Positions 22,877 to 35,816 of a stretch of 64,000 bases of DNA are shown piece by piece. The stretch is from Diploscapter coronatus (Eukaryota; Nematoda; Chromadorea; Rhabditida; Rhabditidae). Positions within the stretch are counted from its first letter, which is position 1. The number at the start of each line of letters is the position of its first letter. Under the pieces are notes generated by a model. That model saw nothing but the letters and a program-made list of their open reading frames with translations. It was not told the DNA's origin and searched no databases. The position numbers and the translations under genes were made by a program. The stretch covers positions 38,835,201-38,899,200 of the forward strand of contig OZ038422.1 of the NCBI GenBank assembly GCA_964036155.1, written 5' to 3'.

Positions 22877-23651
22877 TTATGAGAACTGTCCGTGCAGCTT
22901 CTTCTGGAGGATGAGATTGTGATGCAGTTGTGGCTTGATGTCGCACACCAGTTGCAGAAGACGAACGATCACCTTAATTTATGTTTAATTTGCCAAAAAG
23001 ATCAAATCTTGTCATTTTGTATTATTTTTTCTGATAAATTTAGACTTTCATTATCTTTCAAAATTTTTTTTTAAAAATAATGATAAAGCAACGACAACAG
23101 ATAAGTTTGTTGTCAAGGTAAAAGACATATTTTTATGTAGATTTTGATAACTAGCAAACCTGCTGCTTGTTGGCAGCGACGTTCTTCTTCATGCCCTCGA
23201 TTTCGTCCTCGGTGTCCTGGCGAATCTTCGCCTCGATGTCTTCTTTCGTTCCCAGGTACTTCTGCTCGAACTCCTTGAATTGTTGCTCGCGTTGCTGAAA
23301 ATTCAAATTAAATTTTATGGTTTTTTTTTTCAAAAATCAGAATATTGAAATCTTTTTTTTAGATTAATTGATATTTTCTAAATTGTTTTTAGGAAAAAAG
23401 GTGAATATTATTTTCAAAAAAATCCTCGACTAACCAGCTTGAACTTCTCGACTTCGGACTGCGCCTCCTGTTTGGCCTGCTTCATTCTCTGCAGCTTCCT
23501 CTTGCGTGCCTCATTGATCTTGTCGGCGGCACGTTTTTCAGCCTGAAAATTTGTTAAGTTAAATTTTTATAATAAAAAAGACGAAAATGATCAAATATGG
23601 TTTTTCGCCAACCTGCAAAAGTTGCTGGATTCCTTGCGTCTGGGAGGCCAT
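22877..23651 (-). CDS. vha-10: V-type H+-ATPase subunit G
   Basis: Peripheral-stalk subunit of the V1 sector of the proton pump; with subunit E it forms the stator that holds the ATPase head. Four exons, 23613-23651, 23435-23542, 23160-23294 and 22877-22972, encode 125 residues, close to the family norm. The N-terminus [18 protein letters not shown] is the diagnostic start of subunit G. It is followed by a charged coiled coil ([20 protein letters not shown]) and a C-terminal hydrophobic patch ([10 protein letters not shown]). No transmembrane segment is present, as expected. It lies about 500 bases downstream of TRAPPC8 on the same strand, so a shared operon is possible. The symbol is the C. 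elegans name, given by family resemblance. Confidence 0.96.
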
Positions 23652-24148
23652 ATCGCTCAAATCAAACAATGGGTTTACCTGAATTTTCAAATTATTAGTC
23701 TAAAAATGTGATCAGTGATAAAGTAAAAAGATATCCAAGGGTTTGAAACCCTTCCATTTTCAAAAATCAACTCTCTTGGAAAACTAAAATTCTTCTTTCA
23801 TAAGGCGTCTCTTTACCCATTATGTTTGCAAAGTTCAATCACACTTCAAAGAGAAAGGAATAAATTACTAAATGCTAGAACGGAGACCAAATACACGTAT
23901 TTGAAAGGCAACCAAGCCTGAATGAATTTCAAAGCAGAAGCTCAGTCCTTCTAATTTGGAGATTACAGTAATTGAAAATGACTAACAAGTCCAAATATGC
24001 TGATGGAAATAGATAAAACCGAAAAGAATTCTATGACACTTGGATTATTACAGCAAAGAAGGAAGGAAGTGATAAGTTATCAAACAGGACTTTTGACTGA
24101 TAAAATATTAACTGGGATAGAATTCTGGAAAATTCGGCACTTTTCTTC

Positions 24149-27100
24149 TTATTTGTTGGAGTCGTTCACGATCAGAAGACACGTTGAGAGCTGAAAAAGT
24201 TTTGATGATTTTTTAAATTTGCAGAAAAATACGAAGTTAAAAAATTTAGAAAAATTCTAATGATTTTTTAAAACTTTCAAAAGTCACACCCCACCTTCTG
24301 AGTGAACTTCTCCTCTCCCAGTTGAGCTTCCATGATGAATTGAGAGCCTCCTAATTCGTAGACTGATGGTTGCCAGACTCTGAAAATTTCCAAATTTTTT
24401 CAATTTTCAAGAATTTTCTTACTTGACGACAAAATTGAGTTTTTCCGAGGCTCCCGCCTTGATCTGTGCGCTCAATTGCGATCTGTCGACCATGTACTGT
24501 TGGCGGTTGTCTGGGGCCAATTGGGCTAGGGAGTTGACTTGCTCACGGACCTGGAAATTCGATTTTTGTTCCGAAACTATTATCTCTTCTCGAAAAAAGA
24601 ATCACTATTTTAGGAATATTTGGTATTTGTTTTTTTTTCAAATTTTTACTCACCTTTGGAACGAATCTGACAACCACATTCGCATCCCTGTTCAGTTCGT
24701 CCTTGTTGCTAATCACGAAGGAAAAGGGGACTTCACAAATTCTGGAATTTTAGAATTTTCGAGAAAAACCAGGAAAATCCAACCTCTTAGCTTTGAACGA
24801 GTGATAGACGGGTGGGAGTCTAGAACAGTTTATTTGCAAAGGCATATTCGCTGGGATGTTTTCTTGGGTTGAATCGTCCAGGCCTTTTTCGGACATGGAG
24901 AGAGCGTCTTCTGGAATCGAACTTGCTTTCGGGTCGCGGATAATCGTCTCGCCGACAAGACACATGTTCTGGAATTTGATGGGTTATTTTTTGGTTTGAG
25001 AAAATTTTGCAGACTTTTTAAATCTTTCGCTTTTCAGCATTTATTATTTTCTAGAACTTCGAATTTTTTCTGTATTATGTTTCATTTTTAGAAGAATTTT
25101 CCCAGACTTTCTATTCTTTATTTCAATTTGTCGAATTTTCCCAACCTGCCCATCCGCATTGATGATGTTGGCCTTCCAAAGGACAGCGAACAGATTCGCT
25201 TCATTTTGTCTTCTCGCCTCGTTCTCCACCCACTTGGGACAATCGATGGAAGGCACGAATTGGATTGGCTCGTTCGGCAGATTCGAGCCCGCACTCAGGC
25301 AGACGGCGTACGACTGACCACTTTCCAGGACTACTGAGAAAAAACAAATTTACTCCTTATTTTATGAAATTAGAAAAATATTATACAACTGTTCTTATCG
25401 GTCACTTTTTAAATAGCAAAGTTAATTTAGGTTTTGCTCTAAATAGAAATGCTTACTTTGCTGATTGGACGACAACTTCAGCCCCTTCTTGTTCGGCGAA
25501 GCCATCCGAATTCTCTGCAGTTCAACTCTGGCCAGGACATCCGCAGACAGGCAATTCTTTAGGTTTAACGAATATAGCGAAAATGAATCTGAAAATTTCA
25601 TCTTCATCTTTCCATTCTTTTCAAGTTTTCAAAGAAAATACCTAAACTCGTAAGTTCTGCTGAAAGGAGTGATTGAACAGCAAATTCGAGCTGAATTCGC
25701 CAATGTCGAACCTAAAGTTATTCGTTTATTTTCAACGTTTGATGCTATTTTTAAATTTATATTTATGCTCCTCGGGAAATTCGGATTTTTTTTAGAGAAA
25801 AAGTTGTAAGAAAGAAAAACTCGCCGAACTTTCCTAGGAGTTCGCTCTTCTAATATTCAAAATTTCCCACCTGCCCACTTTCCGCTCCCCGATAAGCGAG
25901 CATCACAGGCATACTGTAATTCTCGCATTCCACTTCTGGAGCCTTCATGTCAAAGAGCATTCTGAAATTCTCATTCTCATTTTTTCCAAAATCTAAATTC
26001 CCAAACCTGATTTTCCCCCGAACCCCAATCGGACTCGAATATTTGAAGGTCGAAATAGCCTGAGAATTGGCGGAAACTGTTTCGGGGCAGGGAACTCTGA
26101 AAATATTGATTTTTCAAAAATTGATATTTTAGGAAAACCGGTTCTCTCCCTCCATAACAGCGACTGTTGCAGTGTTAATGGAATCAATCGCACAGGCCAA
26201 ACTCGTCACTTCTTCGGAGCCGGTGTTTTCTACCTGAATTTCCAACACTATTACGAATTTTCAGAAAATATGCCTTTTAGTAAAAAAAATCTATCAAAAA
26301 CTCTTACATCAACGATCAATTTGATGGCCTGATCGCAGAAGACTTTGATCGGGGCGGGACGGAAGACTTTCACGTCCAAAAGGGGCCACTTTGAGGGAAC
26401 CACTGTGCAACTCAGCCTTTCGTCTTTTGCATAGGCCATTTGTTTGATCTGAAAAGAAAATGTTCTAAATTTAGTTTTATAACTTTTAAGGTCTTTTTAG
26501 TTTTATATTTTATAAGGCCAACCTCTTTAGGAGTATTGTTGAGTCGTTGTCCTCGGACTCTGACAGGAATCACTCCTTGGATGCTCATTTTCTGCTGTCC
26601 TTGCGAATCGTCGCTTTCAATCTGAACTTCGATGCCATCCACAGCAAACTCTTTGCAATTCGCTTGAGGGATTGCCGAAAGTTCCACCTGAAAAATTCGG
26701 ATTTCCAAAGATGAAATTTCCCCATTTTCTCACCAAAATAGTACTATTCGGTTCGATGCTCAGTCTTTCAATTGCCAAACAGTGGATCGTGGAGCCAGTC
26801 GGGGCGGAACCTAAAGAATCATTAATTAGCACAAAGTTACCAAAAATGGCCAAATGTTACCATCTAGAGTAGCAGCATGAGCGATTCGGAGTCTTAAGTT
26901 CGTCAAACTCAACGGAATTGCGAGTGGGTTGTGCAGAGGACAGAGGACGCGATATCTTTCGCCGACAGGGACAGCTCTTTGACGACGATTGTTCGTGGAG
27001 GAAGAGGCAACAAGAGAAGGCAGGCGGAATGGAGTTGTGGGGCCTGAAATTCAAGTATTTGATAAAGTATCATTTTTGGAAAAAAATGCTTAGTCAAGTG

Positions 27101-30100
27101 TTTGAATTAATCTGAACTATATGATATGACTTTTATCAGTCAATTATGTTCCGATAGACTAGAATCTTATTATTTCTATCAGAATTTTTCTAATTTTGAG
27201 AACTGATCATTCTATCGAACTTTGCTGATTTTTTACCTGCAACAGCATGAAACGCTGCCCGTTCCAAGTTTTCCCAATCTGCGGTGGTGTAGAATCTCGC
27301 AGTTTCAGATGAAGGAGCTTCCCCGTAAACCACTGTGATGTCTCCCTCGATTTGAGGGCAGGGTAGGGTAAAACCGAGCTGAAAATAACAGATGTTAAAA
27401 ATGAAAGTATTAGATTTTTGGAAAGTTCATTCACTTATAACGAAAGGTATTGGAAAAATATCGACGAGTTTGCAAAGAAATAAAATCAAAATCTCCAACC
27501 TTTCTCGGATCATTACTCTGCAGAGCTCGTTGCGCGATGATAATGAACGTTCTCAAGGACTCCTTTTGCACGTCATCCGACAGACTGAAAATCTTGATTC
27601 ATTTTCAAAATTAATGTAAAAAATTTTGCCTGATCGAAGAAGTCAAAAGTCGTCGAGAATACTCAATGGCTGAAGTAGCATCTGATGCGTCGTTGCACAG
27701 TGATGCGTAGAGTTGACGCTGAAATTTTATAATTTTGAAAAAAATCATGTTGTCTAGAAAAACGTCAATTAATTTAAGGTTCAAAAAATCATTTTAAACA
27801 TTCAACAAAAGATGGTAAAAACATTCTTTTTTTAATTCTGCATCTTTCAATTAGCATTTTTTAAACTTCCGAATTTTCATCTTGGATTTTTCTTCGAGAA
27901 AAAATACAAACCTCGATTCCTCCCCACTGCCTATCGATGTACATGGCTGTGCACGATCTGTAACAAGCGATGGCCAAATGATTGATGTCGGCCTTGAAGA
28001 ATCGGTTGGCAGCCAGAACCGAGTAGAACGAAGCCTTCCTTTGCCGCTTTGCGATCGAGAAACACCGGGCCGCTTCCGATTGAACTATCGCCACACACAA
28101 GTCGTTTTCCTGAAGCTCTCTTATTTTTGGAGAAATAGAAGTTTTCGAACCGGAACATTTGTGAGTTTTGTAAGCAGAGAGGCAGCTTCCCGAGGCATTT
28201 CCAACTCGAGCAGGATCCGACAGATATTGACAGCGCAGCGCACGATGCTCGTGTATCGACTGGAATTTTCTATAGACTTCGGAAAATTTCAAGAACTAAA
28301 CTTCAATCTAGCTTCATTATAACTTCAATTTAGCCTCATGAAGTTTTCGAATTTCCAACTTACCCTCCATACTGAATCAGATAGACGAATGCGTTTTCCA
28401 GATAGTGAATGGGGAATTGTCGCAGTTGGACGTGTCCTAGATAGGTCGTCAGAGCGCACATTTCCTGAAAATCCAGAATTTTCTTGAACTACTGAATCAA
28501 ATTTCTCGGAAACACGATAGGGAAACTATTCCGCCGAACAATGTCATATTATGCTTTCTTTTGAAAATATCGACTACTCTTTCTGTTAGTTGGTTTTGAG
28601 AAGCCTGTTCTGGATTTGCCTTACCAGTGCAGTAGCCTGATAGAGATAGGCCTCATTATTCTCGAAGTCCTTCTTCACCGTTCTGTACTGCTGCTGAGCG
28701 AAGGCGTACAGACCAAACAGAAACGCCAAATCTGCCAGTCTTCTCAATTGCATCTCGTTCGATTCGATGCTGTAGCTGAAAATGCATTTCCTAACTTTTA
28801 CATTTCCAAAGGTTGCAAAAAAATATTTTTCTTGCACTAAATTAGTAGTTTTTATCCAGAAAATCAAAGCAATAAAAATGAAGATGCTTGGAAGTTTTCT
28901 TGATAATAGTTGAGAATCGTAAGCGTTAACTAGCCTTATGTTAGCCTGTGGCTGATTAGCGGGTGTCTGCGAGGACTGCAGCCATTTCTTGACTCCGCTC
29001 GTCAGCGACCTGCCAATGATTCCCCTCCTCGCCGCGGTCTGTTCCGTCAACGTTCGCATCAACTTTTCCACGTGGGCTGTCTGTGAAATTCTCATTCATC
29101 TTCAAACATCTAATAAAATTCCAAGTTTGGAGAAAAATCTCACCAAATTCTTTGTCGCGAATTTCTCGATGACAATTCTGACCGCCTCTCGATCAGTTGT
29201 GGACAAACGGCGAGTTGCTTTGGCAGAGGCTGAAAATCTTATTTTTTTGCAAGAAAAATATTTTCTCTTTCGAAAGTTCAAATTTTCGAGAAAACTGAAA
29301 ATCCAACCTTGATGAGAAGTAGTCGTGGTCGGAATCGAATTGAGCACGTATGATGGTGAAATTGTTGAAACTGTTTGACTAGCAGTTTGAGCCGACTCTG
29401 CTTCAGCGGCTTTCATCGCAGCGTGTTTTCTGAAAATTTTCGTCGTCTTCAGAACTCACCCTTTTATTTTTACCTAGCCCTTTCCAGCCCCCTTTGCAGC
29501 AACAGTTCGTACTGTTCTTCCTCGGCCCAGAGATCTTCCTGCTCCGTTTCCTCCATGGAATTGCCTAATTTGATCATGTCGCAGGAGTCCGGGCCGTAGA
29601 ACGAGCACATTTGGGTGAACACCTGCTCGGACCTGAATTTTTGAATTCAAATAAAATAATTATCAAAAACTATTGATTTTTTTCATCGGTTTTATTTTTC
29701 ATATATTTTCAAAAATAGCTTACAAATTAGGATCATCGGCAGTCGTATCACACAAGAGAATGTAGTGTTTCATTGTGTTTGGAGTCATCCATCTCGGCGA
29801 GGCGCAGAATGCAGGGGTCACTCCTCTTTCCATGGATGAATGCTGAAAATTCGATTTTCTTTCAGACTTCTCGAACTCGACCCGCGGAAAAATAGCACAT
29901 CGTTTGAGAGAGAAAAGACGACATGCTCTTTTACTCTCTCAACACGACACACTTTCTTTCTACAGGTCGATTTGCAGATCGAGTTTTGAGAAGTGTTTTT
30001 CTTGAAAGCTCATTTTTCAACCTGCATGGTGTGCTGTGTCTGGACCAATTTGCTCAATTCGCTCATCGGGTTTTCGTCGTGCGGAGAGACGATGAAAACG

Positions 30101-30826
30101 CAGGCGATGAAGTGGCGAAGAGTTTCCTGGGAAATTCATTTTTCGTCGACTTTTAAATTTACTTTTTATTAGTCATATGCCAGTTCATAAAGACAATAAA
30201 TTTTCCTAGTTTCTAAAAAGTTCAATTTACCTGCTCCACTGGTTCTGCCCATCTCTGTACACAGGACAAGAATCGCTGCACGCCAACATCAAGAGAGGAA
30301 GAACTCGCAAGCGACTAAAAAGAAAAGTTTGAAAAGTTTGAAGGTTGTGAAATTCCACCTCATGCAAAACGTGTGGCAGAACAGACAAGGATAGAAGATG
30401 CCCCTCTTTGCGCAGATCCCGGAAGTCCAGAGAAACTGTTGTTTGAGTGGGTTGGGGAGAAGTCGGATCCTGGAAATACAATTTTCAGCACAGATTTCTC
30501 TTAAAATATCCAGAGCCATGCCAACTCAACTCGAACTCAAACTTCAATAAAACCTCGAGAAAAACCAATCCTTCATTTTATCACTTACATTTGCACGATT
30601 CTGAAGATATCTCTTGTCAATATTTTGGAAGAAAAATAAAGAAAAAAACGAAGAAAAAGACTTTTCATTGCTTTTTGGTAAGAGTGAAAAACTATCGACC
30701 CACCCTGAGTTGTATTTGATGGTTGCCGAAAGCGGTCAGGAGCTGGGAGACGGAGGTGAATCCTCTGGAAGCAGCCCTCGACTCAGCTATGGGGGATGTC
30801 AGCAGGGCCACCAGGGGTCGCTCCAT
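24149..30826 (-). CDS. TRAPPC8: TRAPPC8 (Trs85-type subunit of the TRAPPIII tethering complex)
   Basis: Component of TRAPPIII, which activates Rab1 in ER-Golgi traffic and autophagy. It has 1231 residues (human about 1435) in 32 exons: 30704-30826, 30589-30600, 30359-30469, 30231-30314, 30022-30126, 29724-29842, 29474-29632, 29308-29429, 29144-29229, 28935-29080, 28625-28775, 28364-28464, 28157-28259, 27912-28109, 27630-27718, 27500-27584, 27237-27378, 26861-27043, 26734-26810, 26523-26687, 26308-26448, 26139-26233, 26007-26096, 25871-25961, 25642-25711, 25457-25588, 25146-25333, 24784-24968, 24654-24741, 24423-24550, 24295-24379, 24149-24190. Family landmarks are WMTPNTMKHYILLCD near residue 165, RRLADLAFLFGLY near 360, RKASFYSVLAANRFFKAD in the helical middle, and VPVGERYRVLCPLHNPLAIP near 675 opening the beta-sandwich C-terminal half. 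The second exon is only 12 bases. Introns 28776-28934 and 27585-27629 appear to have GC donors. All 32 exons sum to a whole number of codons. Confidence 0.93.
29867..29993. repeat. MITE-like element, family shared with 47177-47297
   Basis: Arms CTTCTCGAACTCGACCCGC and GCAGATCGAGTTTTGAGAAG face each other around a purine/pyrimidine-rich centre. It sits in a TRAPPC8 intron. Confidence 0.75.
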
Positions 30827-32425
30827 TCCTTCATCCACCAAAAATCAGCCACGAAAGTCCCCAAAACCGAAGCGCCGAAACCAACGATCAACCTTTCGTC
30901 CGCGATAGGAGACTAAACGGGGCGGGGTCTCGTGGTTTTCTGCAATCGAAGCACAGGCTTATGTGGAAAGAGGACGAGAAAGAGAAACGGCGAACAACGC
31001 AAGGTATCAATGAAGAATAAGATTTACGCAAGGAAAAAAAACGAAAATTGAAGTTAAAAATGAACGAAAAATTTTAATCTGATAAATGACCGAAAAGAGT
31101 TGGAAGAATTTCAGGTATGTGTGTAATTCTACTTTAACTTTTCTTCATCTTTTTTTTATTTATAAAATTCTTGTACTTTTTGTTTTCAGGTTTTCAATTC
31201 TTTAAACAATATTCCGATATTGGAATGCATATTTTCGCTAGTCACTATTACTCGAATCTATAGGTGCGATCTGCGCAAGGTTATATGGCCTAATTGACTA
31301 GAAGAAGAAAGGCGAATGGGGAGGAAGACTGAAATGGAAATGAGAAGATAAACGAAGCATTGTCTTATAATATGGGGGAGGGTCACAACAGTCAACAGTC
31401 CAACTGACATTCTCACCCTTTGATATTGATACCCCAAATATGAATCGCCTAACAGTCGATATCATCTTCATTCCACTTCAATTTACTTCTATCAATTTCA
31501 TATTTCGATCAGCTCTAAATCTTCTTTTAATATCTAAATATCTTTTCCCAGAAAAGTTTTCAGAAACGTCAACTCATAAATTTCTGGGAACTTGAATCTA
31601 GGATCTTTAATTTTATTTTCAAATTTATGGCCATAATACTTTTAACTAGATCATGAAAGATCTAGTTCGAAAGAATTTCGTTTCAATTCACAAACTCCAG
31701 CACATTACCGATGTCGGCATTGTTGCCCGAATTCTGATGGCGCCCACTTTCGACGACCGGACTCAGAAAATTCCGCTAATGGATACAATAATCGAAAAAG
31801 TGAGTCACGATTTCACTTATCGATAATTGAGTCAGGTCTAAATCCGATTTTATTTCTTCTTCTCAAGAAAATGGAACCAATTATAAATTTTCCCTCTCTT
31901 TTCTATGGCTCGGTTAGCGTTTGAAATAAGCATATATGTGAAATTTCTATTACGAAAGTTTAAAAATTACACGTTGATCTTCGCATGATCCTGATTTTGA
32001 AGGATAACTAAAGACGACATCGTAATGATCTAAAGTGATCGTTAATTTCATCTGTCACTGATCTTATCACTTATCCAAATTTCGCTTTTCCAAATCCAAT
32101 TAGTTCCAAATAGGGTAATTGGTCATAAAAGGGAAAACCTACTCGCTCTAGTCTAAAAAGGGCTGTTCTTGGAACTCGTCGTAACCAGCAACCAGCTGAA
32201 TGACTGTTTCTCTCCCTCTGTCTGCATCTTTGTCCTCTCTCACTTCTCTGCCCTCTCTCGTCACATCGTCAGACGAATTCTATCGATCGACTGTAATTCT
32301 GCATTGCCTAGGGCATTACCATCCCCCATTTATCCTTCCAAAACCACGTGACCATATCTGGGGATAAATATTAGGGTTATTTAAGATTCTAGAAATCCCT
32401 CTATAAAGGGATAAATTTTGGTTAG
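30827..32425. other. Intergenic with one weak candidate exon
   Basis: Between the divergent TRAPPC8 and four-pass membrane genes. One + strand piece at 31653-31799 starts with ATG, stays open for 49 codons and ends at a GTGAGT donor. No convincing downstream exon was found, so it is not called as a gene. An imperfect palindrome (CTAGATC..GATCTAG) spans 31647-31666, around that ATG. Confidence 0.3.
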
Positions 32426-34129
32426 ATGAAATCTTGGACTGAAAAGTTCAAGACCATCGTCCAGTCATTTGCAAACAAGAGTACCGTAAGTTTTCTATTT
32501 TTAGAAACTTTGATTCTTTTTAATCAAGTACATATTTGAGGGAAATTGTGACTCAAAGAATCCTAGCTTTTATATACGATCTCTCCTAGTTAAAAAAAGC
32601 TCCGACTTTTCCAATCTACCTAAATGATCAATTTCAGGTATCCTCCCCAAAAACTATCGATGCGTTCCGATGTTGCGGCACAATTCACGTCAACGTTCTT
32701 GCTGCCTTCATAGCTTGTTTTGAATTGGCTCTACTATCGTATCATGTAAGATCTTCACTAAAGTTTCCTACGAAAATTCAACATTTTCAGCTCTTATCCT
32801 CTACACCAACTACAACCTTGTCTTCAATTCTGGACACATCAGTCTCAGCTTTATCACTTCTAGCAATAATTCTACTTTTGACGGGGATTTTCTGGTCTTT
32901 TCCAATGCTACTTTTGCCTCATCTTATTATGCAGGTAAAGTTTGATATTTTTGAAGAAAAAAGGTCTAAAAATTGGTGTTGTCATGAAGCTCGACTCCGA
33001 AATTTTTAGCTTTATAACTTGGTGTTATTTATAATCAAGAAATTGCAATTTCCAAATTCTTTGGTCCAGGTCCGATCCGCTCCGCAAAATACGGACCGGA
33101 TCGGGTCGTTAGAACCTTGGTGACATTTCTAAATCATCCGAAAAAAAAAAGTTCAAAGTTTTCTTCCAGATCATTTGGGTTCTCTGCCTCTTCGCAATGA
33201 CTAGCTTCTCCCTATTCACTGTGCTCGCCGGAGCTTCGATCAACGTCAAAGTTACACTAGTTGGAGATCTCTTCGCGGCAATCAATACAGTAAGTTCGAA
33301 ATTAAATTTTATTGAAAATAACAACAAGAAAAATTCAGAATGCTCTCTCACCAACCTCAAAAGCTACTCTCGTTTCGAGTTTCCTTCACACCGTCCTTAT
33401 CACCGCTTTCTTCGTCTATTTGATCATATCACTGATAAACGTGAGTGTGTTATTTGCAAAAAGTTTGATAAGTTTTTATAGATTGAGAATATTTTCTCCT
33501 TAAATCTTGAGAAGAAAGAATGCACTCGCTATAATGTTGTGATTTGAATTGCCACTTTAAGGACTGAGTCTAAATAATTCAGGTTCAGGCCAAGTCTTTG
33601 AGTATAAATTCCAGACTAGAAGCAAAATGATCAAAATCAGAGGGTGTGCGGAATTACAATTTCGAAGTTTACAAAATTCAACCTCTGCACATCCCTGGTC
33701 AAAATTATATGCCTGTGTTTTGGAAGAAATGTTGAAAGAAAACAATCATACCTAGTAGGCAGGGTTTAAGCCAAATTCTCTTTGAGTATCCCTTAAGTCA
33801 AAAGATTCTACAAAAATCTCGATGGATACTTCACTGTGTATCAACTTCCTATAGAAACATTTTGATTTGCGCACCCCTCCCCTATAATTTTCGTTCTTGC
33901 TGTGAAAGTCAGCTCAGATCGGGAAACAATTTTATATCTTCAGCTCTGGTGCTTCGGCGTGCTGTTGGACTGTTATCGGTCAGTTTCGTGTCAGTCGAAA
34001 ATGTCGACCTCCCCAGCGGCCTCACCACCCAATTCCCATTCCATTCATAATCTACCAAATCTGGCCTCTCGATCGAAGCCTAACGGAGGACCCCTTCCCC
34101 TGCACATCATCAACGGAACAGATTTCTGA
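32426..34129 (+). CDS. four-pass membrane protein (LAPTM-like layout), function unknown
   Basis: Predicted integral membrane protein of 239 residues in six exons, all joined in phase 0: 32426-32485, 32638-32745, 32791-32934, 33170-33289, 33339-33440, 33944-34129. The N-terminus is cytosolic and basic. It leads into an RCCG motif followed by the first membrane span. Further hydrophobic segments lie near residues 75-100, 105-125 and 155-180. A Ser/Pro/Asn-rich tail of about 50 residues ends the protein. The CCG pair before span one and four-span plan resemble LAPTM or nematode four-span families, but no motif settles this. One intron (32935-33169) contains a GC-rich hairpin at 33072-33104. Start: first ATG of an exon that ends in a good GTAAGT donor. 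Confidence 0.75.
33072..33104. repeat. GC-rich hairpin in an intron
   Basis: Arms CCGATCCG-c-TCCG (33072-33084) and CGGA-c-CGGATCGG (33092-33104) pair over 12 of 13 positions with a 7-base loop. It stands out from very AT-rich surroundings and may be a fragment of a larger inverted-repeat element. Confidence 0.65.
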
Positions 34130-35816
34130 GGCAAATAATACATAAATAAATGGCGGAGACTCTACCATGACGGAGCGTCTATTTCACATTATTTTCCTCA
34201 AATTTCACGTTGTGCCTATTTCTAACTATAGGATTCCGTCATTCGTCACTTCGTCATTTAGTAATTGCCAATTTCTGACTTCCTCTTGAGTATCAGGAAA
34301 TCTCGTGATATCTTGAAAAAGACGATAGGAAAGAGTGAAGATTATGTCAAGAGCTTTCCTCTCTCCTTATCGCCATTTGAGATGTTATAAGACTTCCATA
34401 TTAACTTATCCCTGTGATAGCTTTATTAGTGCATTCGAGTTGTTGGTTCCCCTCACAAATTCAATGATCAAAATTCGAGATCTCAGGTTTTGACATTTGT
34501 TGTAAAATAAAATATTTTTCCTCAAGCTGTAAACATTTTGAATGCTTTTTTCCTTCCCTTCAAGAATATTTTAGCAAACTAGAACATGATTCTTATTTTT
34601 GAATATGTCTTTTGCAAAGTTTTCCATCCAAAATTTTTTCGTGATCAAACTCGTTGTTTCTTCGATTGCAAAAATTCTAGCAATCCTTTTCCTAGAGATA
34701 AAAACTAAAAATAAATAAATTTTTCTCAAGATAAAATTGGTCTTCTCTTCTGATTTCTCACGAATACATATGATTTTTTATCGTTTATCTTATCAAGATT
34801 TATCTCCAGTCTATCTTCGTGTATGCTTTTCTCTTTGTTGTCTGCTTGTCTGCCGCCCCTCCCTATTGATCTCTTCTCTACGTGAGCCTTGGCCTTCCCT
34901 CCCTTCCTCGCCCTTTTCTTCTCCAACATTTCAACTCTATTTCGTCTTACGAGTCACATGATCATGTTGTTCTCCTCATCGGGGTTTGTCGTAACTTTTA
35001 CAATTTTCAATCACCGCCGATTTTATCGATTGAAAATCACTTACAAAAAAAATCAAGTCTGCCCCTCGGAAAAAAGTGCTTCTTTGCTAAATTTTAGTCC
35101 AATTTTTTCCATTTCAAAAATATAGTGATAGAGTAATTTTTCGATTGGTTAGTTCGCAGACTTTTTTCTAACGAAAAAAAACGTTCCCCTTCCAACCTTT
35201 ATCAGTTCCATCTCCAAATGTGTCAAAATTTCGGCCCAACAAAAAACGCCTTTCCAACTCAAAGGTCGGCAATTTTCAACATCAAAATGGAAGAAAACTC
35301 AAGTTCTCTTCTTACAGTAACCTCTTCATTGATTATCGGTTCTTGTTTGTCAGGGGCATACCGGTTTTCCTCCATTCACATAATTTCAATACCTTCGATT
35401 TTCACTAGTCCTACTTCAAATCAGTACAACTCCGCATGTACTGCTTACTTTCTCGCGTCATTTTCGATTCACACGCCCGTTTCCCCGTTCTCTCGTCGAT
35501 TCGATTTTCAAACGGTGCGACTCCCGGTCTGTTTATCGATTTTTCCCGGCCTAGGTCTGACCCCCCGTGCAGAGGAGCAATTTGCTCAGCACTCCAATCC
35601 CCTCTCCCTTTCCCCCTTTTCCGTCTATTTTCTCATTTTTCATTTCAAACGTTCAGCTTTTCTCGAAAACAGATAAGATAACGCGTCCTCTTGTCTAGTT
35701 TGCACTACGAATAACCGTCTTTATGACATCATTATCGATTTTTCTTCGAAGTTGTTTACTTCCCTTTTTCGATTTTTGAATCTTTTTCATTTTTAATTTT
35801 CAGAAAACAAAGAAAA
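34130..35816. other. Intergenic, no gene seen
   Basis: Pyrimidine-rich + strand with open frames of up to about 150 codons but poor composition (Ser/Phe/Pro) and no splice partners. It likely holds the MAF1 promoter and, before 34600, the end of the membrane-protein transcript. Confidence 0.4.

Noticed and set aside
24423..24872. 149-codon + strand open frame
   Set aside because: Antisense shadow of TRAPPC8 exons.
27882..28322. 146-codon + strand open frame
   Set aside because: Antisense shadow of TRAPPC8 exons at 27912-28259.
31653..31799. 49-codon ATG-started piece ending in a GTGAGT donor
   Set aside because: No convincing next exon; possible continuations end within a few codons or give low-quality protein.
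35218..35676. A 152-codon open frame on the + strand
   Set aside because: Ser/Phe/Pro-rich, lies in the pyrimidine-rich region before MAF1, with no splice partners or recognisable motif.
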